From: Rhodobiaceae bacterium
GTDB taxonomy: Bacteria > Pseudomonadota > Alphaproteobacteria > Rhizobiales > NORP267
Direction of reading: 5' to 3'
Assembly (NCBI GenBank): GCA_020441905.1
Contig: JAGRLG010000074.1
Coordinates: 1 to 59,910 of the forward strand
DNA length: 59,910 bases
This document shows positions 35,301-44,034 of the stretch, one piece after another. Position numbers and translations under genes: made by a program. The stretch's first letter is position 1, and the number at the start of each line of letters is the position of its first letter. Under the pieces are notes generated by a model, which saw only the letters and a program-made list of their open reading frames with translations, was not told the origin of the DNA and did not search any database.

Positions 35301-37079
35301 GTCAATTCCGACATGATCCAGATCAAGATGGCCCAGGGCGCCAAGCCCGGCGAAGGCGGCCAGCTGCCTGGCCACAAGGTCGATGCGGTGATTGCCAAGG
35401 TGCGCCATTCGACGCCCGGCGTCGGGCTGATTTCGCCCCCGCCGCATCACGACATCTATTCGATCGAGGATCTCGCCCAGCTCATCTTCGATCTGAAGAA
35501 CACCAACACCGCCGCCGACATTTCGGTCAAGCTGGTATCGGAAGTCGGCGTCGGCACCGTCGCCGCCGGCGTCGCCAAGGCGCGGGCCGATCATGTCACC
35601 ATTTCCGGTTTCGAGGGCGGCACCGGCGCGAGCCCGCTGACCTCGATCAAGCATGCCGGCAGCCCGTGGGAAATCGGCCTTGCCGAAACCCACCAGACGC
35701 TGGTGCTCAACCGTCTGCGCGGGCGCATCGCGGTGCAGGTCGATGGCGGGTTGCGCACCGGGCGCGACGTGGTCATCGGCGCCCTGCTCGGCGCCGATGA
35801 ATTCGGCTTCGCCACGGCGCCGCTGATTGCCGCCGGCTGCATCATGATGCGCAAGTGCCATCTCAACACCTGCCCGGTCGGCGTCGCCACCCAGGACCCC
35901 GTGCTGCGCAAGCGTTTTGTCGGCATGCCGGAGCATGTCATCAACTACTTCTTCTTCGTCGCCGAGGAAGTGCGGGAGCTGATGGCCCACCTCGGCTATC
36001 GCAAGTTCGACGAAATGGTCGGCCAGATGCAGATGCTCGACCGCCGCCGCGCCATCGCCCATTGGAAGGCCCGCGGCCTCGATTTCACGCGGCTTTTCTC
36101 CAAGCCCGCCGCCCCCGAAGGGGTCGCGATTCACAAATGCGAGCCGCAGGATCACCAGATCGACCAGGTTCTCGACCGCAAGCTGATCGAACAGGCGCGC
36201 CCTGCCATCGAGCACAAGACGCCGGTTCGCATCGAGACGCCCATCGGCAATACCGACCGCACCACCGGCGCCATGCTGTCGGGCGAGATCGCCAGGGCTT
36301 ACGGCCATGCCGGCCTGCCCGAGGACACCATCTGGATCAAGCTGACAGGCACCGCCGGCCAGAGCTTCGGCGCCTGGGTTGCCCAGGGCGTGACCCTGGA
36401 GCTTGAGGGCGACGCCAACGACTATGTCGGCAAGGGCCTGTCGGGCGGACGACTGATCATTTATCCCTCGGCGAAATCGCAGATCGTCCCCGAGGACAGC
36501 ATCATTGTCGGCAACACCGTGCTCTATGGCGCGATATCCGGCGAATGCTATTTCCGCGGCGTCGCCGGCGAACGCTTCGCCGTGCGCAATTCGGGCGCCA
36601 TCGCCGTGGTCGAGGGCGCCGGCGATCACTGCTGCGAATACATGACCGGTGGCGTCGTCGTCGTCCTCGGATCGACGGGGCGCAATTTTGCCGCCGGCAT
36701 GTCGGGCGGCATCGCCTATGTGCTGGACGAGGACGGAAGTTTCGAGCGCCGCTGCAACCTGTCGATGGTCGAGCTGGAACCGGTCACCCATGAAGACGAC
36801 CTGATGGAGAGCATGCTCCATCTGCGCGGCGATTTGGAAGGGCATGGCCGCGTCGACATCTCGGCCGACATGACCCGCTTCGACGAGGAGCGCCTGCATC
36901 AGCTGGTGACCAATCACCTGCACTACACCAATTCCGCGCGGGCGCGCCATATCCTGGAACACTGGCAGGATTACCTGCCGAAATTCGTGAAAGTGATGCC
37001 GGTGGAGTACCGCCGAGCGCTGATGGAAATGCAGGCGCAGGGCGAACAGTCCGAAGCCATTGCGGCGGCGGGGGAATAG
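32352..37079 (+). CDS. gltB: glutamate synthase large subunit
   Basis: A 1575-residue subunit of NADPH-dependent glutamate synthase. After a short propeptide, the amidotransferase Cys is at about 48 ([14 protein letters not shown]). The synthase domain shows [12 protein letters not shown] near 940, [19 protein letters not shown] near 1035 and [10 protein letters not shown] (FMN site), the 3Fe-4S cluster Cys lie in [20 protein letters not shown] near 1165, and the C-terminal beta-helix [14 protein letters not shown] is complete. It makes two glutamates from glutamine and 2-oxoglutarate. GTG at 32352 is chosen for GGAGG at 7-nt spacing; ATG at 32334 is possible. Confidence 0.96.
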   Translation: MTSVKTNSGVPGHHSNDLPALAQPEKIRFHGQLPAQGLYDPANEHDACGVGFIANLKGGKTHDIITKGLEILVNLTHRGAVGADPSAGDGAGILVQLPHRFFAAEAGRLGFALPEPGRYGAGHIFMPRDDAARARIEAAFAAIVEEEGQALLGWRDVPVDNSCLGAMVKDTEPTHRQAFIAAAANLDADAFERRLYIIRKRLSAAVIEMKDEATAGFYFVSLSSRTITYKGMFLSHQLGAYYRDLHDERFESALALVHQRFSTNTFPSWPLAHPYRMVAHNGEINTLRGNFNWMLARQASLASDLYGDEMSKLWPVSYEGQSDTACFDNALEFLLRGGYSLAHAVMMMIPEAWAGNPLMDESRRAFYEYHAALMEPWDGPAAVAFTDGRQIGATLDRNGLRPARYLVTDDDQVIMASEMGVLDIPEERIVTKWRLQPGKMLLIDLEEGRIISDDEIKAELSAMHPYRARLDKTQIVLEDMPPVSGSAPRSNVSLLDRQQTFGYTAEDLRLLMVPMATTGQEAVGSMGTDTPIAALSDKPKLLYNYFKQNFAQVTNPPIDPIREESVMSLVSFIGPRPNLLDLTGTMSLKRLEVRQPILTDEDLEKIRAIGEVADNQFQTETLDITFDAAKGTKGMRPALDELCASAEKAVLDGHNIIILSDRLMGPDRAPIPALLATAAVHNHLIRKGLRTSVGLVVETGEAREVHHFCVLAGYGAEAINPYLAFETVLAMRETIDQDLDAKEIVKRYIKGIDKGILKVMSKMGISTYQSYCGAQIFDAIGLNSQFVDEFFFGTATTIEGVGLDEIAEETTRRHARAFSADPVLDGALDVGGEYNFRTRGEAHVWGPDAVRDLQHAVRSGNYETYQAFARQINEQNEKLFTIRGLFEIRKAEEDGRKPLPLDEVEPAADIVKRFATGAMSYGSISREAHTTLAIAMNRLGGKSNTGEGGEEVDRFTPLPNGDSMRSAIKQVASGRFGVTTEYLVNSDMIQIKMAQGAKPGEGGQLPGHKVDAVIAKVRHSTPGVGLISPPPHHDIYSIEDLAQLIFDLKNTNTAADISVKLVSEVGVGTVAAGVAKARADHVTISGFEGGTGASPLTSIKHAGSPWEIGLAETHQTLVLNRLRGRIAVQVDGGLRTGRDVVIGALLGADEFGFATAPLIAAGCIMMRKCHLNTCPVGVATQDPVLRKRFVGMPEHVINYFFFVAEEVRELMAHLGYRKFDEMVGQMQMLDRRRAIAHWKARGLDFTRLFSKPAAPEGVAIHKCEPQDHQIDQVLDRKLIEQARPAIEHKTPVRIETPIGNTDRTTGAMLSGEIARAYGHAGLPEDTIWIKLTGTAGQSFGAWVAQGVTLELEGDANDYVGKGLSGGRLIIYPSAKSQIVPEDSIIVGNTVLYGAISGECYFRGVAGERFAVRNSGAIAVVEGAGDHCCEYMTGGVVVVLGSTGRNFAAGMSGGIAYVLDEDGSFERRCNLSMVELEPVTHEDDLMESMLHLRGDLEGHGRVDISADMTRFDEERLHQLVTNHLHYTNSARARHILEHWQDYLPKFVKVMPVEYRRALMEMQAQGEQSEAIAAAGE

Positions 37080-37081
37080 AG

Positions 37082-38500
37082 ATGGGCAAGGTTACAGGAT
37101 TTATCGAGATCGAGCGCCGGGACCGCGGCTACCGGCCGGCGGCGGACCGTATTCGCCACTACAACGAATTCGTCATCCCGCTCGACGAGGCCAGCACCCG
37201 CGCCCAGGCGGCGCGCTGCATGGAATGCGGCATTCCCTTTTGCCAGAACGGCTGCCCGGTCAATAACCAGATTCCCGACTGGAACGACCTCGTCTATCAG
37301 GACGATTGGCGCGAGGCCCTGCGCAACCTGCAATCGACCAATAATTTTCCCGAATTTACCGGGCGCATCTGTCCCGCGCCCTGCGAGGCGTCCTGCACCC
37401 TCAACCTCACCGAGGAACCGGTCACCATCAAGACCATCGAATGCGCCATCGTCGATCGCGGCTGGCAGGAGGGCTGGATCGCGCCCAAGCCGGCGGCACG
37501 CAAGACCGGAAAGCGGGTCGCCATCATCGGCTCCGGCCCTGCCGGCCTGGCCTGCGCCCAGCAACTGGCCCGCGCCGGTCACGATGTCCATGTCTATGAA
37601 AAGAACGCCAAGCCCGGCGGCCTGCTGCGCTACGGCATTCCCGATTTCAAGATGGAAAAGCACATCATAGACCGCCGCGTCGGCCAGATGGAGGGCGAAG
37701 GCGTCACCTTCCATTGCAATGTCCATGTCGGCGTCGACAAGGATATCAAGTCGATCCACGACGAATATGACGCGCTGATTCTGGCCGGCGGCTCGGAAAA
37801 GCCCCGCGATCTCGAGGTCCCGGGCCGCGAACTCAATGGCGTTCACTTCGCCATGGACTTCCTGCCCCAGCAGAACCGCCGCAATTCCGGCGAGGCGGAG
37901 GGTGGCGGCGAGCCGATTCTCGCCACCGGCAAGCGCGTCGTCGTCATCGGCGGCGGCGACACCGGCTCAGACTGCATCGGCACCTCGATCCGCCAGAACG
38001 CGCTGTCGGTCACCCAGATCGAAATTCTGCCCAGGCCCCCCGAGCAGGAAGAAAAGCTGCTGACCTGGCCCAATTGGCCGCTCAAGCTGCGTACCTCCTC
38101 AAGCCAGGAGGAAGGCGCCATCCGCGACTGGTCGGTGCAGACCACCCGGGTTCTTGGCGAGAACGGCAAGGTCACGGGCCTGGAATGCGAGCGCATCGAC
38201 GCCGCATTCAAGCCCATCGAGGGCACGAGGTTCGTCATTGACGCCGATCTCGTCCTGCTTGCCATGGGCTTTGTCCACCCCGTCCACGAAGGCATGCTCG
38301 AATCGCTCGGCGTCACCCTGGACCGGCGCGGCAATGTTGCCGCCGACACCGGCAACTACCGCACCAGCCTCGACAAGGTCTTTGCCTGCGGCGACATGCG
38401 CCGCGGCCAGTCGCTCGTTGTCTGGGCGATCCGCGAAGGACGCCAGGCGGCCCGCGCCGTCGACGAAGCGTTGATGGGCGAAAGCCTGCTGCCGCGCTAG
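37082..38500 (+). CDS. gltD: glutamate synthase small subunit
   Basis: The 472-residue flavoprotein that passes electrons from NADPH to GltB. Iron-sulphur Cys are in [20 protein letters not shown] (about 40) and [16 protein letters not shown] (about 93). FAD binding is [20 protein letters not shown] (about 147), with [13 protein letters not shown], and NADPH binding is [17 protein letters not shown] (about 285); [14 protein letters not shown] closes the fold. It begins 2 nt after the gltB stop. Confidence 0.97.
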   Translation: MGKVTGFIEIERRDRGYRPAADRIRHYNEFVIPLDEASTRAQAARCMECGIPFCQNGCPVNNQIPDWNDLVYQDDWREALRNLQSTNNFPEFTGRICPAPCEASCTLNLTEEPVTIKTIECAIVDRGWQEGWIAPKPAARKTGKRVAIIGSGPAGLACAQQLARAGHDVHVYEKNAKPGGLLRYGIPDFKMEKHIIDRRVGQMEGEGVTFHCNVHVGVDKDIKSIHDEYDALILAGGSEKPRDLEVPGRELNGVHFAMDFLPQQNRRNSGEAEGGGEPILATGKRVVVIGGGDTGSDCIGTSIRQNALSVTQIEILPRPPEQEEKLLTWPNWPLKLRTSSSQEEGAIRDWSVQTTRVLGENGKVTGLECERIDAAFKPIEGTRFVIDADLVLLAMGFVHPVHEGMLESLGVTLDRRGNVAADTGNYRTSLDKVFACGDMRRGQSLVVWAIREGRQAARAVDEALMGESLLPR

Positions 38501-38526
38501 CCGGGCCCCGCTAGCCGGATTAGGCC

Positions 38527-38580
38527 GGCCGGATCAAGCTGGCCGGATCAAGCTGGCCGGATCAAGCTGGCCGGACCGCT
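38527..38580 (+). repeat. 14-nt tandem repeat after gltD
   Basis: Three exact copies of GGCCGGATCAAGCT (38527-38540, 38541-38554, 38555-38568) and a partial copy GGCCGGACCGCT. It begins 26 nt after the gltD stop, in the gap to the convergent DUF459 gene. Confidence 0.9.
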
Positions 38581-38644
38581 GGCCAGTCTTTCTGGCGGCC
38601 AGTCTTTCTGGTAGCAGGTCTTTCTGGTAGCAGGTCTTTCTGGC
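38581..38644 (+). repeat. 16-nt tandem repeat between gltD and the DUF459 gene
   Basis: Four copies of a 16-nt unit, GGCCAGTCTTTCTGGC, GGCCAGTCTTTCTGGT, AGCAGGTCTTTCTGGT and AGCAGGTCTTTCTGGC, directly following the 14-nt repeat. It ends 24 nt before the DUF459 stop. The core CAG..CTTTCTGG is weakly palindromic (CCAG/CTGG), so RNA could fold into a row of hairpins. Confidence 0.9.
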
Positions 38645-38668
38645 CGCAGGTTTTCGCGGCAGCCATGT

Positions 38669-40084
38669 CTAGGGCTGCCGCACCGGCGCCGGCCTGGCCG
38701 CCGCCGACGGGCGAGGCCAGGCGAAATCGTCCGCCCGTCCGGGCTTGGGCGCAGGGCTCTCGCCAAGAACCAGCAAACGGTAATCGGGCGAGGGATTTTC
38801 CTCCGCCGACAGCGCGGCAGGCGCGGCGCCGCCGCCGCCCGCCAGCGTCACCACGCCCTGCGGCACCTCCGGCTTGGTCAGCGACACTTCCATCTCCACC
38901 GGCCCAAAGCGCCGGATTCCGCCCTCGGGGGCGCCAAGATTGGGCACATTGGACAGCAGCTGGCCTGAATCGAGATCGGCGCGCAGCTCCGTCTCGACAA
39001 AGAAGGCCAGTTTCTTGTAGCCGGTTCCCGTCAGATGAATGCCATTGGCATCGCGAAGGCGGCGGATCTTGCCGTTGACGTCGGGGCCGGCATCGCTGTA
39101 GCGGCCCTCCTCGTCGGCAAAGCGCGACCACACATCGATGAACTTGCCGCCGGCGCGCTGGGTGCGCGCCAGATAGACGGTATTGAGGAAGGCCATGTCC
39201 TGGCCATAGGTGGCGGCACGCATGATCGGCAGGCCGACCCAGTAAACCGGAATGCCGCGGTCGGAAAACTGGCGCAGCAGGGCGTCGACCCGCGCAATAT
39301 AAAGATCTTCCCATTTCTGCGAACGCCACTCGACTTCGCCCTCGGCCTGATCGCGAAACGCCTGGCGGTCGTTCGAACCCATCATGATGACCGCGATATC
39401 GACCTTTTCGATGGCCAGTGTCTCTGCCAGCGCCGCTTCCCAGTCATAATAGTCATAGCGCACCAGCCCGGAGCCAAGCTTGGGCCGCTTGACGATCTCG
39501 ATTGTCGGCGTCGTGCTGAACGCGCTCTGCAAGGCATTTGCCAGCCCGCTGGCAAAGGCGTCGCCGAAAACGAAGACCGTCCGCGCCTCCGGGTCCTTCG
39601 GCATGGTTTCCGGCCTCGCGGCGGCCGAATTCTGCGGCAGGTCCTGCGGCGGCACCAGGAAGCGCGGCCCGCTTCTGGCGTCCGGGCGCCGGCGCGGTGC
39701 CCCGCGAAAAATATTGCCGCCGAACAGACGGTCGAAAAAATTGCTGCTGCGGCCCTGGGCGAGCAGGATTTCCCCTCGCCCGCCTTCGGCGCCGGCGCGT
39801 TGGTGCGCGCCCGCCGCCGGGCCGGCCATCGGCACGCCGGCAACCGGCACCGGGGCCACCTGCACAGGGGCCACTTGCACAGGGGCCACCTGCGCAGTGG
39901 CTATCGGCACAGACGCCAGCGGCACAGGGGACGCCGCGGCCGCCGGCGACATGGCGCCAAATAGCGCCGACATGGCCCAGACAACCGCCGACACCACTGC
40001 CCACACCGTCGCCCACACTGTTGGCAAGGGCTTCGCCAGGGCCAAGCCGCGCGCGCTTCGTGCTATCGCCATTGATGCTGCCAT
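38669..40084 (-). CDS. DUF459 SGNH/GDSL hydrolase family protein
   Basis: A 471-residue exported protein. A long hydrophobic N-terminus (VWATVWAVVSAVVWAMSALF, about 24-43) is followed by a Pro/Ala/Val linker with a VAPVQ repeat (about 65-85) and then the SGNH-like domain: FVFGDAFASGLANAL near 170 (the usual GDS Ser is GDA here), DIAVIMMGSNDRQAF near 218 (N-D block), VGLPIMR near 270 and the terminal D-x-x-H in DANGIHLTGTGY near 335. Such proteins may trim acyl groups from envelope polymers. Start uncertain: 40084, 40135 or 40219. Confidence 0.78.
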   Translation of the reverse strand: MAASMAIARSARGLALAKPLPTVWATVWAVVSAVVWAMSALFGAMSPAAAASPVPLASVPIATAQVAPVQVAPVQVAPVPVAGVPMAGPAAGAHQRAGAEGGRGEILLAQGRSSNFFDRLFGGNIFRGAPRRRPDARSGPRFLVPPQDLPQNSAAARPETMPKDPEARTVFVFGDAFASGLANALQSAFSTTPTIEIVKRPKLGSGLVRYDYYDWEAALAETLAIEKVDIAVIMMGSNDRQAFRDQAEGEVEWRSQKWEDLYIARVDALLRQFSDRGIPVYWVGLPIMRAATYGQDMAFLNTVYLARTQRAGGKFIDVWSRFADEEGRYSDAGPDVNGKIRRLRDANGIHLTGTGYKKLAFFVETELRADLDSGQLLSNVPNLGAPEGGIRRFGPVEMEVSLTKPEVPQGVVTLAGGGGAAPAALSAEENPSPDYRLLVLGESPAPKPGRADDFAWPRPSAAARPAPVRQP

Positions 40085-40229
40085 ATCCTGTGCGCCGCCA
40101 GCGGGCGACACGCCCTTGCCGTGCCCGGCGCCCATGGACAAGATTAACCCGAAATGCCGCCGGATTGCCAATAATCGCCAGTGCCGGGCCGGCAAAAAAA
40201 TTCCAATGGCCGCCAGCAAACGGCGCCGC

Positions 40230-41489
40230 TCAGTTGCCCTTCAGCCGTTTGAACAGCAGCGCACCGGCATGGCCGTCTTCGGTCATGCCCTGCGCCTTCT
40301 GGAAACTGCGGATGGCACTGCGGGTGCGCTCGCCCAATACACCGTCGATGTCGCCGATGGCATAGCCCCTGGCGGCAAGCAGCGCCTGCAATTCGCGCCG
40401 CTCCGCTTCCTCCAGCGGGCGGTCGTCCACCGGCCAGGGCGCCGAAAGAGCGCCGCCGCCGGAAAGCCGGTCGGCCAGCAGGCCGACCGAAAGGGCATAG
40501 GCGGTGGCGTTGTTGTAGCGCAGGATCGAGCGGAAATTGGAAAAGATCAGAAAGGCCGGCCCCTTGGCGCCCGCCGGCAGCAGCAACTGGGCCTTTTCGC
40601 CGGAGTGCGAAAGAGCCTGCCCGCCCGGGCGCCTGACGCCGAGATGCGCCCAGTCCTGCACCCGCCGGTCGCCGGAACCGGCCAGCGCATAATTGAAGCG
40701 CGGCGGCAACACCACCTCATAGCCCCAGCTCAGGCCGCTTTGCCAGCGCGACTTGCGCAGGTAATTGGCGGTCGAAGCCAGCGCATCGGCGATAGTGCCC
40801 CATATGTCGCGCCGGCCATCGCCATCGAAATCGACCGCATAGGCGTTATAGGTGGTGGGAATGAACTGGGTGTGCCCCATGGCCCCGGCCCAGGAGCCGG
40901 TCATCCTCTCCGGCGTGGTATCGCCGCGCTGCAGGATTTCCAGCGCCGCCAGCATCTGGCTGCGTCCGAATTTCGCCCGGCGCCCGCGATAGCCGAGCGT
41001 CGCCAGGGCGCGGATCACATTCTTGTCGCCGAGAAATTCGCCATAGGCCGTTTCCATGCCCCATATCGCCACCACAATATGGCGATCGACCCCGTAGACC
41101 GTTTCTATGGCATCGAGAACATTGGAATATTCACGCAGCTTTTCACGCCCGTTGGTCACCCGCTTGTCCGACGTGGCACGGGCAACATAGTCCCAGATCG
41201 GTTTGACGAATTCCGGCTGGTAGTCAGCCGCCTTGAGAACGTCCGGGTCCGGCGTCAATCCGCTGGTGGCGCGCAAATAGATCTGCCGCGAAACACCCTT
41301 GGCCCGCGCCTGGGGCCACATCGCATCGATCCATCGGTCAAAATCGGCATCGGAGGCCGCCGGCGCCACAGTGGAGAACAAGCCGGGCACGGCGAGAGCG
41401 ATCGCCAGGGCGCCCGCGCCCAGCGCCGCCGAAATCCGGCGCCGCCAACCGCGCGCATCCGCATTCCCGAGCCCAGCAAATAGTCGCAT
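40230..41489 (-). CDS. lytic murein transglycosylase, MltB family, with peptidoglycan-binding domain
   Basis: A 419-residue exported enzyme. A signal segment (AALGAGALAIALAVPGLF, about 21-38) precedes the SLT_2 domain with catalytic Glu in IWGMETAYGEF (about 145), AGAMGHTQFIPTTYNAYAVD near 200 and LRKSRWQSGLSWGYE near 245. The C-terminal PG_binding_1 domain is LQALLAARGYAIGDIDGVLG near 375. It cleaves glycan strands forming 1,6-anhydro ends. Start at 41489 has GAGG upstream; 41498 and 41549 are alternatives. Confidence 0.92.
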   Translation of the reverse strand: MRLFAGLGNADARGWRRRISAALGAGALAIALAVPGLFSTVAPAASDADFDRWIDAMWPQARAKGVSRQIYLRATSGLTPDPDVLKAADYQPEFVKPIWDYVARATSDKRVTNGREKLREYSNVLDAIETVYGVDRHIVVAIWGMETAYGEFLGDKNVIRALATLGYRGRRAKFGRSQMLAALEILQRGDTTPERMTGSWAGAMGHTQFIPTTYNAYAVDFDGDGRRDIWGTIADALASTANYLRKSRWQSGLSWGYEVVLPPRFNYALAGSGDRRVQDWAHLGVRRPGGQALSHSGEKAQLLLPAGAKGPAFLIFSNFRSILRYNNATAYALSVGLLADRLSGGGALSAPWPVDDRPLEEAERRELQALLAARGYAIGDIDGVLGERTRSAIRSFQKAQGMTEDGHAGALLFKRLKGN

Positions 41490-41545
41490 TGCCGCCATCC
41501 TCAAATTACCAATCGGCACCCAAATCCGGTGAAAAGAGCAAGCCC

Positions 41546-42766
41546 TCAACGTTCCAGCCGGAGCCCAAGGGTAAAGCGATTCTCCCGATAGTCGGCATTG
41601 GGCTGGGTCGTGTCAAAGCGCAAGTGGCTGAAATCCGCGGTCAGCACGGCGGCGCGGCTGACGAAATATTCAACGCCGAGCGCGGCTTCCAAAGTCTGTT
41701 CCTCGATCGCGACACCATCGAAGTCGTTGCGCTCATAGCTCAGCTTTCCATTGATCGCGGCGCGGCGCCCGAGGGAATGATCGAGCGCAATGCTCGCCGT
41801 CTGCCGGCGGTAGCCCGACGCCCCGGCCAGCGTCGTTTCGCCGATATCGGTGGCAGCGGCGAGGGTCAGGCGGGTCAGGGCGCTGGCCTGCCAGGTCAGC
41901 AGGGCGTCGACCCCGAGGCCGGCCACCTGGGCCAGGCGTGCGTCGTCCGGCCGTTGCACACGGTAGGTCAGCGCCAGCTCGCCCTGGAGCGCCGAGCCGT
42001 TGGAGCGCGAAATCCCCAGCGCGCCCCAGACGCCATGCGAGCCGCGGCCAAACCCGCTGGCATCGACCTTCTGGCGAAAATCCCGGCGGTTGAGTCCGGC
42101 CTCGGCAAACAGTCCGGTCAGCGGCGAAACCTCATAGGCCGCGCGCAGGGCAAGGGAGTTCTGCCGGTAGTCGTCGACCGAAACTTCGCTCACCGAAACC
42201 GCCCCGGCCCGGTTGGCCGAATAGTCGAAAACGTCGATCCCGCCGCGCAGTTCCAGCGAAAGCCGGTTAAAACCGTACCGCAAGGCGCTGGATGCCCGGT
42301 AGACATGGTCGCGCCGGCCCGGCTCGAAATCGAGCTCATAGCCGATGTTTCCGCGCAGGGTCATCTGAGAGCTGATATCGATGCGGGCCGCGGTACTGGC
42401 GGCGGCGCTGCCTTCGTTTGCCGAACTGCCGCCGCCGGGATAGCTCAACACTCCGGACGCGGCGCCGCTGAGTTCATGGCGCGACCAGTCCGAGGTCCAG
42501 CGCAGTTCCGGTGCCACATCGACGATTTTGCCACCAACCGGATTGGTGGAAGACAGATTGATATTGTCGCTATAGCCGGCGCGCAGTTCCAGCGCGGGAA
42601 AGACCAGAAAGCTGCCGGCCCGGATGCCGCGCCCGGCGGCATCGGCCTCGTTCTCCGCCTCGCTGATCGGCGCCTGCGCGCCTGCCGTTAAGCCTGAGCA
42701 CAGAAAACTGGTCGCGGCGGCAAGCACCGTGATAAGTCGCCTGGTACTGCGCAGGGGGAAAGACAT
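41546..42766 (-). CDS. outer-membrane beta-barrel protein (beta-barrel porin 2-like)
   Basis: A 406-residue protein with a signal peptide ending GAQA-P (about 31). The mature sequence is built of alternating amphipathic strands ending in aromatic or Arg residues (for example LRAGYSDNINLSSTNP, LTADFSHLRFD, RFTLGLRLER), with the DNI motif and repeats of about 35-40 residues typical of a 16-stranded barrel. The last strand ends LGLRLER; the C-terminal residue is Arg, not the classic Phe. The family lacks a known solute. Start at 42766 fits the signal peptide. Confidence 0.8.
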   Translation of the reverse strand: MSFPLRSTRRLITVLAAATSFLCSGLTAGAQAPISEAENEADAAGRGIRAGSFLVFPALELRAGYSDNINLSSTNPVGGKIVDVAPELRWTSDWSRHELSGAASGVLSYPGGGSSANEGSAAASTAARIDISSQMTLRGNIGYELDFEPGRRDHVYRASSALRYGFNRLSLELRGGIDVFDYSANRAGAVSVSEVSVDDYRQNSLALRAAYEVSPLTGLFAEAGLNRRDFRQKVDASGFGRGSHGVWGALGISRSNGSALQGELALTYRVQRPDDARLAQVAGLGVDALLTWQASALTRLTLAAATDIGETTLAGASGYRRQTASIALDHSLGRRAAINGKLSYERNDFDGVAIEEQTLEAALGVEYFVSRAAVLTADFSHLRFDTTQPNADYRENRFTLGLRLER

Positions 42767-42983
42767 GGCCACCGGATCTTGCCAGGGCCGCCATTGGGCC
42801 GCCCGCCGGCCCAAAAGGGCCGCCATCGTGTATGATCCAGCCTATGGGCTTCATGGTTAATAAGGGGTATATCTTGCGCGGTTCGCAAGGTTCATGGCGG
42901 CCCGTTCGGGGCCGCGAATGCAGGCTTGTCGCGGCGGCCGGCATGGCGCGCGGCGCAACGCGAAAATTCCAGCACCGGACTAT

Positions 42984-44009
42984 ATGATGGCATCAGGCAA
43001 GGGTTCAGATCTCAAACTCGTTTCCGGCCAGGGTTCGGCCTCGCTGGCCTCGATTCTGGCCTCGGCGCTGCGCACCCTCGATACCGAGGCCGAGGGGCTG
43101 GCCGCCCTGCGCGCCGCGCTCTCCGACGGCCTAGGCGACGCCTTTGCCGCCGTCTGCGAGCTGATCGGCAAATGCAGCGGCCGGCTCATCGTCACCGGCA
43201 TGGGCAAGAGCGGGCATGTCGGGCGAAAGATTGCCGCCACCTTGTCCTCCACCGGCACTCCGGCCTTTTTTGTCCATCCCAGCGAAGCCTCCCACGGCGA
43301 TCTGGGCATGATCCGCCCCGACGACATAGTTCTGGCCATGTCGTGGTCCGGCGAAACCGCCGAACTGCATAACCTGGTCGATTATTCGCGCCGCTTTTCG
43401 GTACCGCTGATCGCCGCCACCGCCAATGCCCAGAGCACCCTGGCCCGCGCCGCCGATCTCGCCCTGACGCTGCCGAAGGCGGCGGAAGCCTGCCCCCATG
43501 GCCTCGCGCCTACCACCTCGACCCTGATCCAGCTTGCCCTTGGCGACGCCCTGGCCATTGCCCTGCTGGAATCGCGCGGCTTCACCGCCCTTGATTTCAA
43601 GGCCTATCACCCCGGCGGAAGCCTGGGCGCCAATCTCAGATTTGTCCGCGACCTCATGCATTCCGGCGCCAGCCTGCCGCTGGTCGCCCGGGGCACCGAG
43701 ATGGCCGGCGCCCTGGTCACCATGACGGAGAAGAGCATGGGCTGCCTCGGCATTCTCGATGGCGGCGGCAAGCTGATCGGCGTCATCACCGACGGCGACC
43801 TGCGCCGTCACATCGACGCCGACCTGCTGCGCCTAAAGGTCGAGGACATCATGACCCCCTCGCCCAAAACCGTTCCGCCGGACATGCTGGCCGGCGCCGC
43901 CCTAGACCTGCTCAACAAGTCGCGGATCACCGCCCTGTTCGTCGTCGAGGACGGCAGGCCGGTTGGCATCGTCCATGTCCACGATTTCCTGCGTAGCGGC
44001 GTCGCATGA
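42984..44009 (+). CDS. kdsD: D-arabinose 5-phosphate isomerase (KpsF/GutQ family)
   Basis: A 341-residue enzyme that converts ribulose 5-phosphate to arabinose 5-phosphate for Kdo and lipopolysaccharide synthesis. The SIS domain includes RLIVTGMGKSGHVGRKIAAT near 64, TPAFFVHPSEASHGDLGMI near 90 and SWSGETAELHNLVDY near 112, followed by two CBS domains (about 205-340, for example IGVITDGDLRRHIDADLL). The start at 42984 follows relatives; upstream residues in the open frame are not conserved-looking. It is followed by glpD with a 25-nt gap. Confidence 0.92.
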   Translation: MMASGKGSDLKLVSGQGSASLASILASALRTLDTEAEGLAALRAALSDGLGDAFAAVCELIGKCSGRLIVTGMGKSGHVGRKIAATLSSTGTPAFFVHPSEASHGDLGMIRPDDIVLAMSWSGETAELHNLVDYSRRFSVPLIAATANAQSTLARAADLALTLPKAAEACPHGLAPTTSTLIQLALGDALAIALLESRGFTALDFKAYHPGGSLGANLRFVRDLMHSGASLPLVARGTEMAGALVTMTEKSMGCLGILDGGGKLIGVITDGDLRRHIDADLLRLKVEDIMTPSPKTVPPDMLAGAALDLLNKSRITALFVVEDGRPVGIVHVHDFLRSGVA

Positions 44010-44034
44010 GACATCGGCTTCAGGATTGAATGCT

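Noticed and set aside
32037..36962. 1641-residue open frame antisense to gltB
   Set aside because: It mirrors gltB, has no ribosome binding site or recognisable domain, and is explained by GC-rich third codon positions; gltB has full family signatures.
38562..39329. 255-residue minus-strand frame over the tandem repeats and DUF459 gene
   Set aside because: Its C-terminus is encoded by the 14-nt and 16-nt repeats in a frame different from the real gene; no start signal.
40190..40215. A-run next to a GC stem as a terminator
   Set aside because: On each strand the T-run precedes the stem or is replaced by A, so the order is wrong for a terminator.
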